From Bacillota bacterium (lineage in GTDB: Bacteria; Bacillota; Clostridia; Acetivibrionales; DSM-1351), in NCBI GenBank assembly GCA_023416275.1, contig JAEZIB010000019.1, positions 1-31,951 of the forward strand: 31,951 nucleotides of DNA. The letters run 5' to 3'. Below, in pieces: positions 1-8,043 of the stretch. The translations under genes and the position numbers were made by a program. The notes beneath the pieces were generated by a model that saw only the letters and a list, made by a program, of their open reading frames with translations, was not told the DNA's origin and did no database searches. Position 1 is the first letter of the stretch, and every line of letters starts with the position of its first letter.

Positions 1-761
1 GTGTTGCAGCAGGAATGTCTGCAATGGGTAAAATTCCTTTTACTCACACATTTACTCCTTTTTCCACAAGACGTGTGTGTGACCAGGTAACCTTGTCAGT
101 AGCATATGCGGGCTTAAATGTAAAAATCATGGGAAGTGATCCTGGTGTAACTGCAGAGCTTAATGGCGGAACTCATATGAGTATGGAAGATGTGGCAATC
201 ATGAGAAATATTCCTAATATGGTTATTTATGAGCCTGTTGACAGTGCACAATTGAAAAAGCTATTTCCTCAGATTTTAGAGCATTATGGACCTGTATATA
301 TCAGATTGCTTAGAAGAAATGCGGTTCAGATTTTTGATGATAGCTATGACTTCAAGCTTGGTAAGGGTACAGTATTAAAAGAAGGTAAGGATGTAACTGT
401 TATAGCCAGCGGAATAATGGTAGCAGAAGCTTTGAAGGCTGAAAAGGTATTAGCTGGAAAGGGAATTGATGCTGAAATTATTAATATACACACAATAAAG
501 CCTTTAGATGAAGAGCTTGTTTTAGAAAGTGCTAAAAAGACAGGAGCAGTTGTAACAGCAGAAAACCATTCTATATTAAACGGACTTGGCGGTGCGGTAG
601 CTGAATTTTTAAGTGAAAATTATCCTGTTCCGGTACAGAGAGTCGGTGTAAAGGATCATTTTGGTGAAGTTGGATTTACTGAATTCTTAAAAGAAAAGTA
701 TGGCCTTACAGAAAAGGAAATTATACAGGCGGCACAAAAAGCAATTTCATTGAAAAGATAA
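1..761 (+). CDS. Split transketolase, C-terminal subunit (5' truncated by window)
   Basis: The reading frame is open to the left edge (codons begin at base 3), so the first roughly 60 residues lie outside the window. The protein is the pyrimidine-binding plus C-terminal half of a two-subunit transketolase; the ThDP-binding N-terminal subunit should lie just upstream. Visible family landmarks are VAAGMSAMGKIPF, the MEDVAIMRNIPNM block and the PVYIRL strand. In ordinary transketolases the motif [T/S]H-AG-(V/L)GEDGxTH supplies a phosphate-contacting His and an Asp that senses the sugar hydroxyls. Here it reads GSDPGVTAELNGGTH, so the first His is Asp (bases 138-140) and the Asp is Asn (162-164), while the last His is kept. 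Next to a sulfoquinovosidase and an RpiB-like isomerase, it is a candidate for the SqwH-type subunit of sulfofructose transketolase. An ordinary pentose-phosphate role remains possible. Confidence 0.85.
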   Translation, partial: VAAGMSAMGKIPFTHTFTPFSTRRVCDQVTLSVAYAGLNVKIMGSDPGVTAELNGGTHMSMEDVAIMRNIPNMVIYEPVDSAQLKKLFPQILEHYGPVYIRLLRRNAVQIFDDSYDFKLGKGTVLKEGKDVTVIASGIMVAEALKAEKVLAGKGIDAEIINIHTIKPLDEELVLESAKKTGAVVTAENHSILNGLGGAVAEFLSENYPVPVQRVGVKDHFGEVGFTEFLKEKYGLTEKEIIQAAQKAISLKR

Positions 762-776
762 AGGGAGGTTTTGTAT

Positions 777-1253
777 ATGAAGAAAATAATAATAGGCTCG
801 GATAAATCTGGTTTTCCATTAAAGGAAGCTGTTAAAGCTCATTTAATAAATGCGGGGTATGAGGTTGTTGATGGCGGAACAACAAAGGAATATGAACCAA
901 AGCCTTACTTTGAAGTTGCATCATCAGTTGCAAAAAGAGTTTCAGACGGAGAATTTGAAAAGGCAATTTTGATTTGCGGTACAGGTATGGGAATGTCAAT
1001 TGTTGCTAATAAGTATAAAGGCGTATATGCGGCAGTATGTGAAAATGCCTTTGCAGCAGAAAAAGCCAGAGCTATTAATGATGCAAATATATTAGCTATG
1101 GGTGGATGGATAACACCTGAATTTGTAGGCTGTGTAATGGTAGATACCTTTCTGAATACAGAGTTCACACAGAATTTAGAGGATTGGCGTGCTAAAAACT
1201 TGCAAAATGCAAGAATTCAAGTAAAAAGGATAGAAGAAGAGATCTATAAATAA
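777..1253 (+). CDS. RpiB/LacAB-family sugar isomerase, candidate 4-deoxy-4-sulfoerythrose isomerase
   Basis: This 158-aa protein has the RpiB fold signature: GSD near the N-terminus, the CGTGMGMS loop with the catalytic Cys at 67, and NDANILAMGG. The ATG at 777 is chosen over an in-frame TTG at 771 because GGGAGG (763-768) is correctly spaced from it. Two normally conserved residues differ. The DHxG motif is DKSG (His10 to Lys), and the HND motif is IND (Ile100 where E. coli RpiB has ring-opening His99). The C-terminal RHxxRV phosphate motif is also not recognisable in its usual form. These changes argue against ribose 5-phosphate as substrate. A linear sulfonated tetrose, as isomerised by SqwF of the sulfo-transketolase pathway, would need neither ring opening nor phosphate binding. 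The family call is firm; the substrate is inferred. Confidence 0.85.
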   Translation: MKKIIIGSDKSGFPLKEAVKAHLINAGYEVVDGGTTKEYEPKPYFEVASSVAKRVSDGEFEKAILICGTGMGMSIVANKYKGVYAAVCENAFAAEKARAINDANILAMGGWITPEFVGCVMVDTFLNTEFTQNLEDWRAKNLQNARIQVKRIEEEIYK

Positions 1254-1278
1254 AATTTAAAACGAAGGAGAGATACTA

Positions 1279-1956
1279 ATGAAATATTTTTTAGACAGTG
1301 CCAAATTAGATGAAATTAAGTATGCATATGAGAATTATGGAATTGATGGAGTTACAACAAATCCCAGACATATTAAATTGAGCGGAAAACCATTTATGCA
1401 GGTTGTGAAGGATGTTGCTGCTTGGATTAAAGAAGAAGGATTAGAGGGTATGGATAAATTTCCTGTTTCTTTTGAGATTAATCCACACCATGATAAGTGG
1501 GAGGACATTGTTGAGGCTGGAAAAGAAGTGGCTTCCTATTCTCCAAACTATGTAATTAAGGTTCCGTGTACAGAGCAAGGCTTGATTGCTGCAAGAAAGC
1601 TTGAAAAAATGGGCATCAGAACTAATGTTACATTGGTATTTTCCCCTTCACAGGCAATACCTGTCGGCAAGTTAGGTGCAAAGTTTGTATCTCCTTTCGT
1701 AGGCTGGAAAGAAAATAGCGGAGATGATGCACTGGAATATATAGCGAAAATAGTCCAGATTTATAGAAATTATGGAATGAAAACAGAAATAATTGTTGCA
1801 GCTGTAAGAAACGGCAAACAAATAGGCGATTATGCGCAAGTAGGTGCAGATATAGTTACTTGTGGCTTAGATGTATATAAGGCAAGCTTTGAGCATCCAT
1901 TTACCACCTACGGACTTGGAGTTTTCAGAGACGCTTGGGATGGTACTGCTAAATAA
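1279..1956 (+). CDS. Small (FSA/TalC-type) transaldolase, candidate sulfofructose transaldolase
   Basis: This 225-aa protein has the size of fructose-6-phosphate aldolase/TalC. It keeps Asp6, Thr26 and Asn28 (GVTTNP) and the Schiff-base Lys94 in YVIKVPCT. E. coli FSA binds phosphate with Arg134 and Ser166; the aligned positions here are Trp143 (SPFVGW) and Val176 (VAAVRN), so a phosphate end is not expected. FSA's Gln59/Tyr131 pair, tied to aldolase activity, appears as Glu66/Phe140, the pair found in true transaldolases. A consistent reading is transfer of dihydroxyacetone from 6-deoxy-6-sulfofructose to glyceraldehyde 3-phosphate, releasing 3-sulfolactaldehyde (SftT-like). AAGGAG precedes the start, and the gene lies 25 bp after the RpiB-like gene. 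The alignment was done by eye. Confidence 0.8.
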   Translation: MKYFLDSAKLDEIKYAYENYGIDGVTTNPRHIKLSGKPFMQVVKDVAAWIKEEGLEGMDKFPVSFEINPHHDKWEDIVEAGKEVASYSPNYVIKVPCTEQGLIAARKLEKMGIRTNVTLVFSPSQAIPVGKLGAKFVSPFVGWKENSGDDALEYIAKIVQIYRNYGMKTEIIVAAVRNGKQIGDYAQVGADIVTCGLDVYKASFEHPFTTYGLGVFRDAWDGTAK

Positions 1957-1958
1957 CT

Positions 1959-2108
1959 TAACTTTGCCAAATACAAATTGTTGGTGTTCAAGCTTATCAA
2001 TGGAAAAGTGAGTAAAAAATAATTTTATTAATTATTACTTATTTCTTGCATATATTTTCGAATCTAAACATTGATAAGCTTGAACACAGACCGTGTTTGC
2101 TAGTTGAG
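1959..2108 (+). repeat. Intergenic repeat copy A with a 19-bp perfect inverted repeat
   Basis: The element starts two bases after the transaldolase stop. It begins TAACTTTG, and 24 bases later carries the shared motif TGTTCAAGCTTATCAATGG. The arms 1984-2002 and 2069-2087 are perfect 19-bp inverted repeats (left arm GTGTTCAAGCTTATCAATG) around 66 bases that are themselves partly self-complementary. As RNA inside the operon it would form a long hairpin before the isomerase gene. Related copies lie at 14735, 18868, 25902 and 26948. Confidence 0.75.
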
Positions 2109-2133
2109 TAAATAAAAAATAAGGAGAATAATT

Positions 2134-3450
2134 ATGCTTCAGAAAATAAAATTAGGTGTTGTTTGCTTAACAAGAACAACCTATGAATATAAAACAGCCC
2201 AAAAAATGTTCAACGAAACAATGGAAGATTTAAAAAAGCTTCCTGAAGTTGAGTATACTTTTATAGAAGAATGTGTGATTGAGGTGGCTGACGCAGAAGC
2301 TGCTGCAACTAAATTATTAGCTGCAAATGTGGACGGAGTAGTTATTATAAGTGGAACCTTTCATTTGGGACATCTTGCATTAGTGTTTGCTAAGCATATT
2401 AAAAAGCCATTTTTGTTATGGGCATACAATGAGCTTCCATATGATGGCGGTAAAATACGTTTAAATTCTGTATGTGGTTTAAATCTAAATGCTTCTAACT
2501 TATATAAAACAGGCAAGGATGACTATAACTGTACAATTGGAGACAAGATTGACGAAAAGTGGATAGCAGCATTAAGAATTAAAGTAGCTTTGGAAAATGC
2601 AAAAATCGGGCTTGTAGGCTATCGTGCACATGGTTTTTTCAATGTTGGTGTTGATGATATGGATTTATATCAAAAAACAGGCATATTAGTTGATCATTAT
2701 GAAATTTCTGATATGTATTCACAACCGGTTACTGATGAAGAGATTATAGCCGCAGAGAAAGAGGTAAGAGAATTATTTATATGCCGAGAAGTGAATGACA
2801 CACAAATAAAGAATGTTGCAAGACTTTGTGTAAGTGCTACTAAATTTATTGATAAAAATAAATTGTCAGCGGTAGCGGTCAGATGTTGGCCTGAATTTGC
2901 TGCAAATTATGGGATATCTCCTTGCGCATCAATGTCTATTTTGCAATCAAAGGGTTTGATATTGGCATGTGAAGGTGATATTGAAGGCGCATTGTCAATG
3001 CTGGCAGGTGCTGCTATTGGTGCTGAAACTCCATTTTTAGCGGATCTTTCACAGGTGGATTTAAAGGAAGATTTTGCTTTGATGTGGCATTGTGGAGTTG
3101 CTCCTGCAAATCTCTGGGATGGTAAGTGTGAGAGAACACTTGATACCTATTTTGCTGGAGGAAAGGGAGTTACAGCAGGATTTGTTATGAAAGAGGGGCA
3201 TGTAAATCTTCTCAGATTTGATACTGCAAGAGGTAAGACAAGAATGTTTATAGCTGCCGGTGAATCAATTGAAATGAAAAAAAAGCTCTGTGGAACTTAT
3301 ACCAAGGTTAAATTTGAACAGAGTATTTCAGAATTACTAGACAGGGTTACTGAAACAGGTGTTGCGCATCATTTAGCTATGTTCTACGGAGAGTACAGAG
3401 ACATTTTGAAGTTGACTGCTAAGATGATGAATTATGAGGTTATCGAGTAA
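2134..3450 (+). CDS. L-fucose/L-arabinose isomerase-fold protein, candidate sulfoquinovose isomerase
   Basis: This 438-aa protein belongs to the FucI/AraA-like superfamily. The N-terminal half has Rossmann-like segments (LGVVCL, DGVVIISGTFH, AKIGLVGYR). The C-terminal half carries the metal-site blocks CWPEF (251-255), ACEGDIEGALS (279-289) and WHCGVAP (318-324), which likely provide acidic and His ligands for a divalent metal. Such enzymes interconvert an aldose and a ketose through an enediol. Sulfoquinovose isomerases of the sulfo-transaldolase and sulfo-transketolase pathways are, from memory, of this fold (SftI/SqwI), unlike the AGE-family YihS. With a sulfoquinovosidase in the island, the expected reaction is sulfoquinovose to 6-deoxy-6-sulfofructose. 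An AAGGAG site precedes the ATG. Isomerisation of some other sugar cannot be excluded. Confidence 0.75.
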   Translation: MLQKIKLGVVCLTRTTYEYKTAQKMFNETMEDLKKLPEVEYTFIEECVIEVADAEAAATKLLAANVDGVVIISGTFHLGHLALVFAKHIKKPFLLWAYNELPYDGGKIRLNSVCGLNLNASNLYKTGKDDYNCTIGDKIDEKWIAALRIKVALENAKIGLVGYRAHGFFNVGVDDMDLYQKTGILVDHYEISDMYSQPVTDEEIIAAEKEVRELFICREVNDTQIKNVARLCVSATKFIDKNKLSAVAVRCWPEFAANYGISPCASMSILQSKGLILACEGDIEGALSMLAGAAIGAETPFLADLSQVDLKEDFALMWHCGVAPANLWDGKCERTLDTYFAGGKGVTAGFVMKEGHVNLLRFDTARGKTRMFIAAGESIEMKKKLCGTYTKVKFEQSISELLDRVTETGVAHHLAMFYGEYRDILKLTAKMMNYEVIE

Positions 3451-3493
3451 TTTGGTATATGGGATATTACATCAAAATTAGTGGAGGTAAACA

Positions 3494-4558
3494 ATGGACA
3501 CATTTAAAGGTAAATTACATGAAACAGCAGTAAAATTCCCTAATACACATATTTGGATGGATTCATGCGGAGAAGTTGAACTAGATTATGCGTTAGAAAG
3601 AGGATGCGTTGGGGCAACAAGCAATCCTGCAATAGTTGGAGCTGTTATAAAGCAGGAGCTAACAAAGTGGCAGGCTCGTATAAAGGAAATGGCAGCGCAA
3701 AGAAAGGACGTTACAGAGGATGATATTGCATATGGTATCATCTATGAAATGGGTGCAGAAAGATCTAAAAAACTACTTCCTATTTTTGATGAGTTTAAAG
3801 GGAAAAAAGGAAGATTATCAATACAAACTAATCCTAAATATTATAGAGATACAGGAAAAATGTTAGAACAAGCAGATATTCTAAATAACTTAGGAAAAAA
3901 TATGCAAGTAAAGATGCCGGCTTCTGAGGCAGGAATCAATGCAATGGAAGAAGCAACCTACAAAGGTATAAGTATCAATGCGACTGTTTCTTTTACCGTG
4001 GCTCAAGCAGTTGCTGTTGCTGAAGCTGTTGAGAGAGGCATAAAAAGAAGAGAGGCAGAAGGGCTTCCAACAGAGGAAATGTCTCCAGTATGTACAATTA
4101 TGATTGGAAGAACTGATGATTGGCTCAAAAAATATACTAATGACAATGATATCCTTGTTGATCCTGAGTGCCTCGAATGGGCAGGGGTGGCTGTTATGAA
4201 AGAGGCTTACAGGATTTATAAGGAAAGAGGCTATAGGACAAGATTGCTATCTGCTGCTTGCAGAAATCACCATCATTGGTCACAATTAATTGGCGGAGAG
4301 TTATCGATGACAATTCCCTACAATTGGCACTTGAAAATTAATGGATGTGATGTTGAGGTGAAAAGCAGAATTGATGAACCTATAAAGCAGGAATATATGA
4401 ACGAATTAAATAAGCTAAGTGAGTTCAAAAAATCCTTTGATGAAAAGGGCATGACACCAGCAGAATTTGAAAAGTATGGTGGATTCAGAGCTACTGTCGC
4501 AGGATTTATCTCAGGCTATGATGATTTGGTTAAGTTAGTTAGAGATTATATGATTTAA
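3494..4558 (+). CDS. Large transaldolase family protein
   Basis: This 354-aa protein has the TalB-like layout: Asp23 (WMDSCG), Asn44 (ATSNPAI), Schiff-base Lys140 (MQVKMPAS), then VSFTVAQAVA. Unlike the small transaldolase encoded upstream, it keeps both Arg residues that TalB uses for phosphate, in MIGR (Arg206, TalB Arg181) and CRNH (Arg257, TalB Arg228). TalB Ser226 appears replaced by Ala or Cys. TalB's catalytic Glu96 is Gln111 here (LSIQTNP), the residue FSA has and one that shifts engineered TalB towards aldolase chemistry. It may therefore split a phosphosugar to dihydroxyacetone plus an aldehyde, or act as an ordinary transaldolase that recycles fructose 6-phosphate. GTGGAGG lies before the start, and the gap to the preceding gene is 43 bp. 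Confidence 0.8.
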   Translation: MDTFKGKLHETAVKFPNTHIWMDSCGEVELDYALERGCVGATSNPAIVGAVIKQELTKWQARIKEMAAQRKDVTEDDIAYGIIYEMGAERSKKLLPIFDEFKGKKGRLSIQTNPKYYRDTGKMLEQADILNNLGKNMQVKMPASEAGINAMEEATYKGISINATVSFTVAQAVAVAEAVERGIKRREAEGLPTEEMSPVCTIMIGRTDDWLKKYTNDNDILVDPECLEWAGVAVMKEAYRIYKERGYRTRLLSAACRNHHHWSQLIGGELSMTIPYNWHLKINGCDVEVKSRIDEPIKQEYMNELNKLSEFKKSFDEKGMTPAEFEKYGGFRATVAGFISGYDDLVKLVRDYMI

Positions 4559-4666
4559 TAAGTAAAGAAGCATGAATGCAATAATAAAATGCCCTAACTC
4601 TACTAAGTAGAGATTCTCCACAGATATTTTTCGTTTTTTGTGACTGAAGTGGGCGTGGAGGTAAGA

Positions 4667-5590
4667 ATGAAAATTAAACAGACTGCACCATTAATTCTAC
4701 TAGCTATAATATGGGGAGCATATTATGTAGCAAGCCAGAGGGCAGTATCACAAATGTCTGTGTTTACTGTAGGTATAGCTGTCAGATTTTTGACTATGGT
4801 AATACTAACTATAATAATGGCTAAAAGGAATGAATTAAAATTACTTTTTCAAACAAAAGGAATTCTTCCTAGACTTATTTTGATTGGAATTTTAGGATTT
4901 TTACTAGACCTCACTGCTTTTATAGGTCTCAGCTTTTCCCATGCTGGAAGCGGTACGGCTTTATTAAAATGCGATATTATATTTGTAAATTTAATTTCTG
5001 TAATTATTTATAAAGAAAAATTCACCAAGCTTGATTGGGGATATACTGCTATAATGCTTTTTGGAGTGCTAATGGTAATGGGCATTGATATAACAGAGTT
5101 ACGCTTTGGAAATAAGGGAGATATATTCTTTATATTAAGTGCACTGTTTGTTTCTATCAATGCATTTGTGATAAAGAGCGTTCAGCTGGACAAAAAGAAC
5201 CCTGCAGCAGATAATGTGGTTGCGTACTATAATAATTTTATAACAATGATTTTATTTACTATTTCGGCTATTTCTATGGGTGTTTTTGGACAGCTGAAGC
5301 TATTAACAGAAAACAAGTCTTTATTGATAGCTACATTGTTTGCAGGTCTTGGACAAACTCTGATTTATATTGTATACTACTATAATTTAAGACGCTTTCC
5401 TGTCTGGATAGTAAAAGTATTTTTACTATTAATGCCTGTAGTAGCGGCTGTAATAGCATTTATTCTGTTTAATGATGTTATGGTTACAAGCCAGTATATC
5501 GGAATTGCAATAGTGTTATCAGGTGCTTTTGGAATACTGATAGAGCAAAAGAAGAAAGCTGAAAAGAAAGTATTAGCAAGCGGTAATTGA
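4667..5590 (+). CDS. EamA/DMT-family membrane transporter, candidate sulfonate exporter
   Basis: This 307-aa, very hydrophobic protein has about ten membrane segments in two EamA-like halves. Landmarks are LAIIWGAYYVASQ near the N-terminus and GSGTALLKCDIIFVNLISVII in the first half. The ATG at 4667 is chosen over an in-frame GTG at 4640 because GTGGAGG (4655-4661) is well placed before it. It is the last gene of the plus-strand operon and ends at a shared bidirectional terminator. Fermentative sulfoglycolysis must export its C2 or C3 sulfonate, and no other exporter occurs in the island. Isethionate, sulfolactate or dihydroxypropanesulfonate is therefore a reasonable cargo, inferred only from position. 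Confidence 0.75.
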   Translation: MKIKQTAPLILLAIIWGAYYVASQRAVSQMSVFTVGIAVRFLTMVILTIIMAKRNELKLLFQTKGILPRLILIGILGFLLDLTAFIGLSFSHAGSGTALLKCDIIFVNLISVIIYKEKFTKLDWGYTAIMLFGVLMVMGIDITELRFGNKGDIFFILSALFVSINAFVIKSVQLDKKNPAADNVVAYYNNFITMILFTISAISMGVFGQLKLLTENKSLLIATLFAGLGQTLIYIVYYYNLRRFPVWIVKVFLLLMPVVAAVIAFILFNDVMVTSQYIGIAIVLSGAFGILIEQKKKAEKKVLASGN

Positions 5591-5601
5591 ATATTTATGG
5601 T

Positions 5602-5652
5602 GAGCAACTAGAAAAACCCACTGACTTAATGTCGGTGGGTTTTATATTGCTC
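5602..5652. terminator. Bidirectional terminator between eamA and the ROK gene
   Basis: AAAACCCACTGAC (5613-5625) pairs with GTCGGTGGGTTTT (5631-5643) around a 5-base loop, and outer arms GAGCAA/TTGCTC extend the structure. A/T runs on both sides allow it to work for both convergent genes. Confidence 0.9.
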
Positions 5653-5667
5653 TGAGGAAGTAAAAGA

Positions 5668-6900
5668 TTAATTCTTATCTGTATTTGATAAACCTCCGTT
5701 TTGAAAGAAGTGATTAACAATTGTAGAAGCTGGACCAAGAGTTTCCAATTGCAAATTAAAGCGACTAAATGTAACTTTTTTATAGCCTGAATATCGGGAT
5801 AATTGCAAGTGGAGGTTTGTTCTAAACTTATCCATTTCGAAAAACTCACCATATAATATAACTGATTCGGGATCAAATAAACACATTGAATTTTTAATAG
5901 CTATAGCTAGATAGTAGATAGACCTGTTTATTATACTTTCTATTGCTTTGTCGCCTTCTTCATAAGCCTTAGCAATGAGACGTATATTGACATTGTTTAT
6001 ATTTCCGTCTGTAAGTCTGTAAAGAACTGGGGATAGATTTTTTGACATTAATTCAACTGCGTTGCTCTGAATTGCATCAAAGCCAGCTATTGTCTCTAAA
6101 CATCCTTGATTTCCGCACATACAGACTATACCGTTTGGGTCGGATATTGTATGACCAAGTTGAATTGCATTAAAGTCGTATACGCTCAAAGTGTCCTGAT
6201 ATGTTACTCTTGCAGCACCAACGCCTGGGCCGTATTTTATAAATAGCATATTATCAGCATGCTCTAATTGAGAGAAGAAGCTCTCGCCGTGAGCAAGTGA
6301 ACAGATATTATTGGTTAAAATAATAGGGACATTAAGCTTCTTTTGCAAATAGTCAACAACATTAACATTGTCTTCCCATATTTCATAAGAATTTATGCTG
6401 ATTCCCTTCCTAGAGTTAACAATGCCTTTAACGCTGATGCCAACACCTAATAATGTTCTGGTTCTTAAAACATCATAGTTTACAAGATCAAGATTAAGGA
6501 TTTTGCAAATCTTATCCATAATAGCAGTTGATTGTTTATGACAGTCTGCTGTATATATAGTATCCTCAAACAAAATGTTATTTTTTAGATCCATACAAAT
6601 AATTTGAAACTTATTTCTGCTTATATAAACGCCTACAGCAGCATACTTTTGGCTGTTTATTTCCAGTATTATCTCTTTTCTCCCCTTACGGTTATTGTTT
6701 TGCTCTACGTAAGATTCAATAAGAATACCTTCGTTGATTAGGTCAGTTGTTATCAGTGTTATTGCAGCTGGTGTTAAATTGAGCTTGTTGGCAATTTCTT
6801 TTCGAGAAATTCCTCCGGTACGATAAATTAAATTGAGAATAGAACTTCTGTTTTTAATTTTTACACCAAGCATATTGATTCCATTAGTTTTATTATCCAT
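5668..6900 (-). CDS. ROK-family transcriptional repressor
   Basis: This 410-aa protein has an N-terminal winged helix-turn-helix (about residues 17-70, with GGISRKEIANKLNLTPAAIT) followed by a ROK sugar-sensing domain. The ROK zinc motif CMCGNQGCLE is intact and preceded by the usual GH dyad (QLGHTISDPNG). The glucokinase-type ATP loop is not recognisable at GVYISRNK, so it is a sensor rather than a kinase. It lies on the minus strand between the two plus-strand sulfosugar operons, 30 bp after the DUF4867-like gene and apparently co-transcribed with it. The expected role is repression of the island, relieved by sulfoquinovose or a sulfosugar intermediate. The dyads at 8044-8088 and 8116-8142 are candidate operators. 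Confidence 0.88.
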   Translation of the reverse strand: MDNKTNGINMLGVKIKNRSSILNLIYRTGGISRKEIANKLNLTPAAITLITTDLINEGILIESYVEQNNNRKGRKEIILEINSQKYAAVGVYISRNKFQIICMDLKNNILFEDTIYTADCHKQSTAIMDKICKILNLDLVNYDVLRTRTLLGVGISVKGIVNSRKGISINSYEIWEDNVNVVDYLQKKLNVPIILTNNICSLAHGESFFSQLEHADNMLFIKYGPGVGAARVTYQDTLSVYDFNAIQLGHTISDPNGIVCMCGNQGCLETIAGFDAIQSNAVELMSKNLSPVLYRLTDGNINNVNIRLIAKAYEEGDKAIESIINRSIYYLAIAIKNSMCLFDPESVILYGEFFEMDKFRTNLHLQLSRYSGYKKVTFSRFNLQLETLGPASTIVNHFFQNGGLSNTDKN

Positions 6901-6930
6901 AGAGTCACATCTTTTCTTCTATAAGTCTGT

Positions 6931-7593
6931 TTAGTATTTTATTTCTATATTATAACCTATTATTCCTGAAAAAGCTCCTTTTGAGGCAGGAATACTTTCT
7001 TGATGTGCAATAAGCCATTTATTTTGCATCCATAGTAGCTTATCTTCATCGTTTTTTGGTATTGGTAGCTTACTAATTGGTTCGTTTGTTCCTTTGGTTA
7101 GTACAATTATACTTTTGAAACCATTATCAGAGACTTTACATGGTGCGAAATGAAGGGTTGTGCTGTACAATTCAATGGCTGTATTAGCTGGAACGTAAAA
7201 TATCTTTGCTAATGAGCTTAGATATTGATTTTGATTTATATCTCTTATGTCGCCTAATATCAATACTAGATCGGTAATAGCTACATCAATTTCAGAACAT
7301 TTGTGATATTCAAGTGCATTTAGCTTATTACTATTTCCGTTGCAATATCCGATTTGAAGTGGTGAACCTCCGTAGAAATTGTTAAATAGCTCTTTTGAAA
7401 GGTGAGTATCCATTAGCTCGTTGTCACAAGCAACATATGTATTACCGGCTTCAGGTATACTTCTGTTTTGCATAATTTTAATACACTCTGAAAAATCATA
7501 GCCTTGAATTACTTTGCCAAAGTCTTTGAATGAGTTATCAAATATACTGTTTATTTCCATTCCAGGGTTTAATTTTTTTAAGTGATTTAACAT
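6931..7593 (-). CDS. DUF4867-like (cupin-type) protein
   Basis: This 220-aa soluble protein has no signal peptide or membrane segment. It resembles the DUF4867 family, with a beta-rich cupin-like middle (YVACDNELMD, LVLILGDIRDI, KIFYVPANTAIELY, TLHFAPC). The function of this family is not established to my knowledge. I recall such a gene of unknown role in Firmicute sulfofructose-transaldolase clusters, but cannot verify it here. Cupin-type proteins of this size are often sugar isomerases or epimerases, so mutarotation or isomerisation of a sulfosugar is a fair guess. AAAAAGGAGA is well spaced before the ATG, and the gene leads the minus-strand pair with the ROK regulator. Confidence 0.6.
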   Translation of the reverse strand: MLNHLKKLNPGMEINSIFDNSFKDFGKVIQGYDFSECIKIMQNRSIPEAGNTYVACDNELMDTHLSKELFNNFYGGSPLQIGYCNGNSNKLNALEYHKCSEIDVAITDLVLILGDIRDINQNQYLSSLAKIFYVPANTAIELYSTTLHFAPCKVSDNGFKSIIVLTKGTNEPISKLPIPKNDEDKLLWMQNKWLIAHQESIPASKGAFSGIIGYNIEIKY

Positions 7594-8043
7594 ATATTTC
7601 TCCTTTTTTAATAAGAATAAATTATTATGTGAGCTATAGTTGTTTAGTCTTTAAAATATTGTGGTTACAGCACATTGCTTTCAAAAAGGATAATTAATTA
7701 TAGGGGTTAATAAAATGCTGAGGAACTATCAAACAAATATTATAAAGGCTTATACTTAGGATATCACATGTAAAATAAACTTTCAATATTGGTTGCGATT
7801 TTATAGACATTAATCAAAAAATTAGTAAAAACCTTTATTGAAATACCATTATATGCAAAAATCATAGCTAGATTTATTAAAAGATTAAATATATAATTAA
7901 AGAATTTAAAAAAATAACCAATATGTATATAAATGAAAAAAATACTTAATATAAATATATATAAAATTATTGTTTTTTATATTTACTTTGTGACAATTAT
8001 AATATATAATTAATTTCGTAGAGCAGATATTTAGTAATAATGC

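Noticed and set aside
4598..4612. CTCTAC-TAA-GTAGAG hairpin before the EamA gene as a terminator
   Set aside because: The stem is only six pairs with a 3-base loop and no adjacent T-run; it is too weak to call a terminator within the operon.
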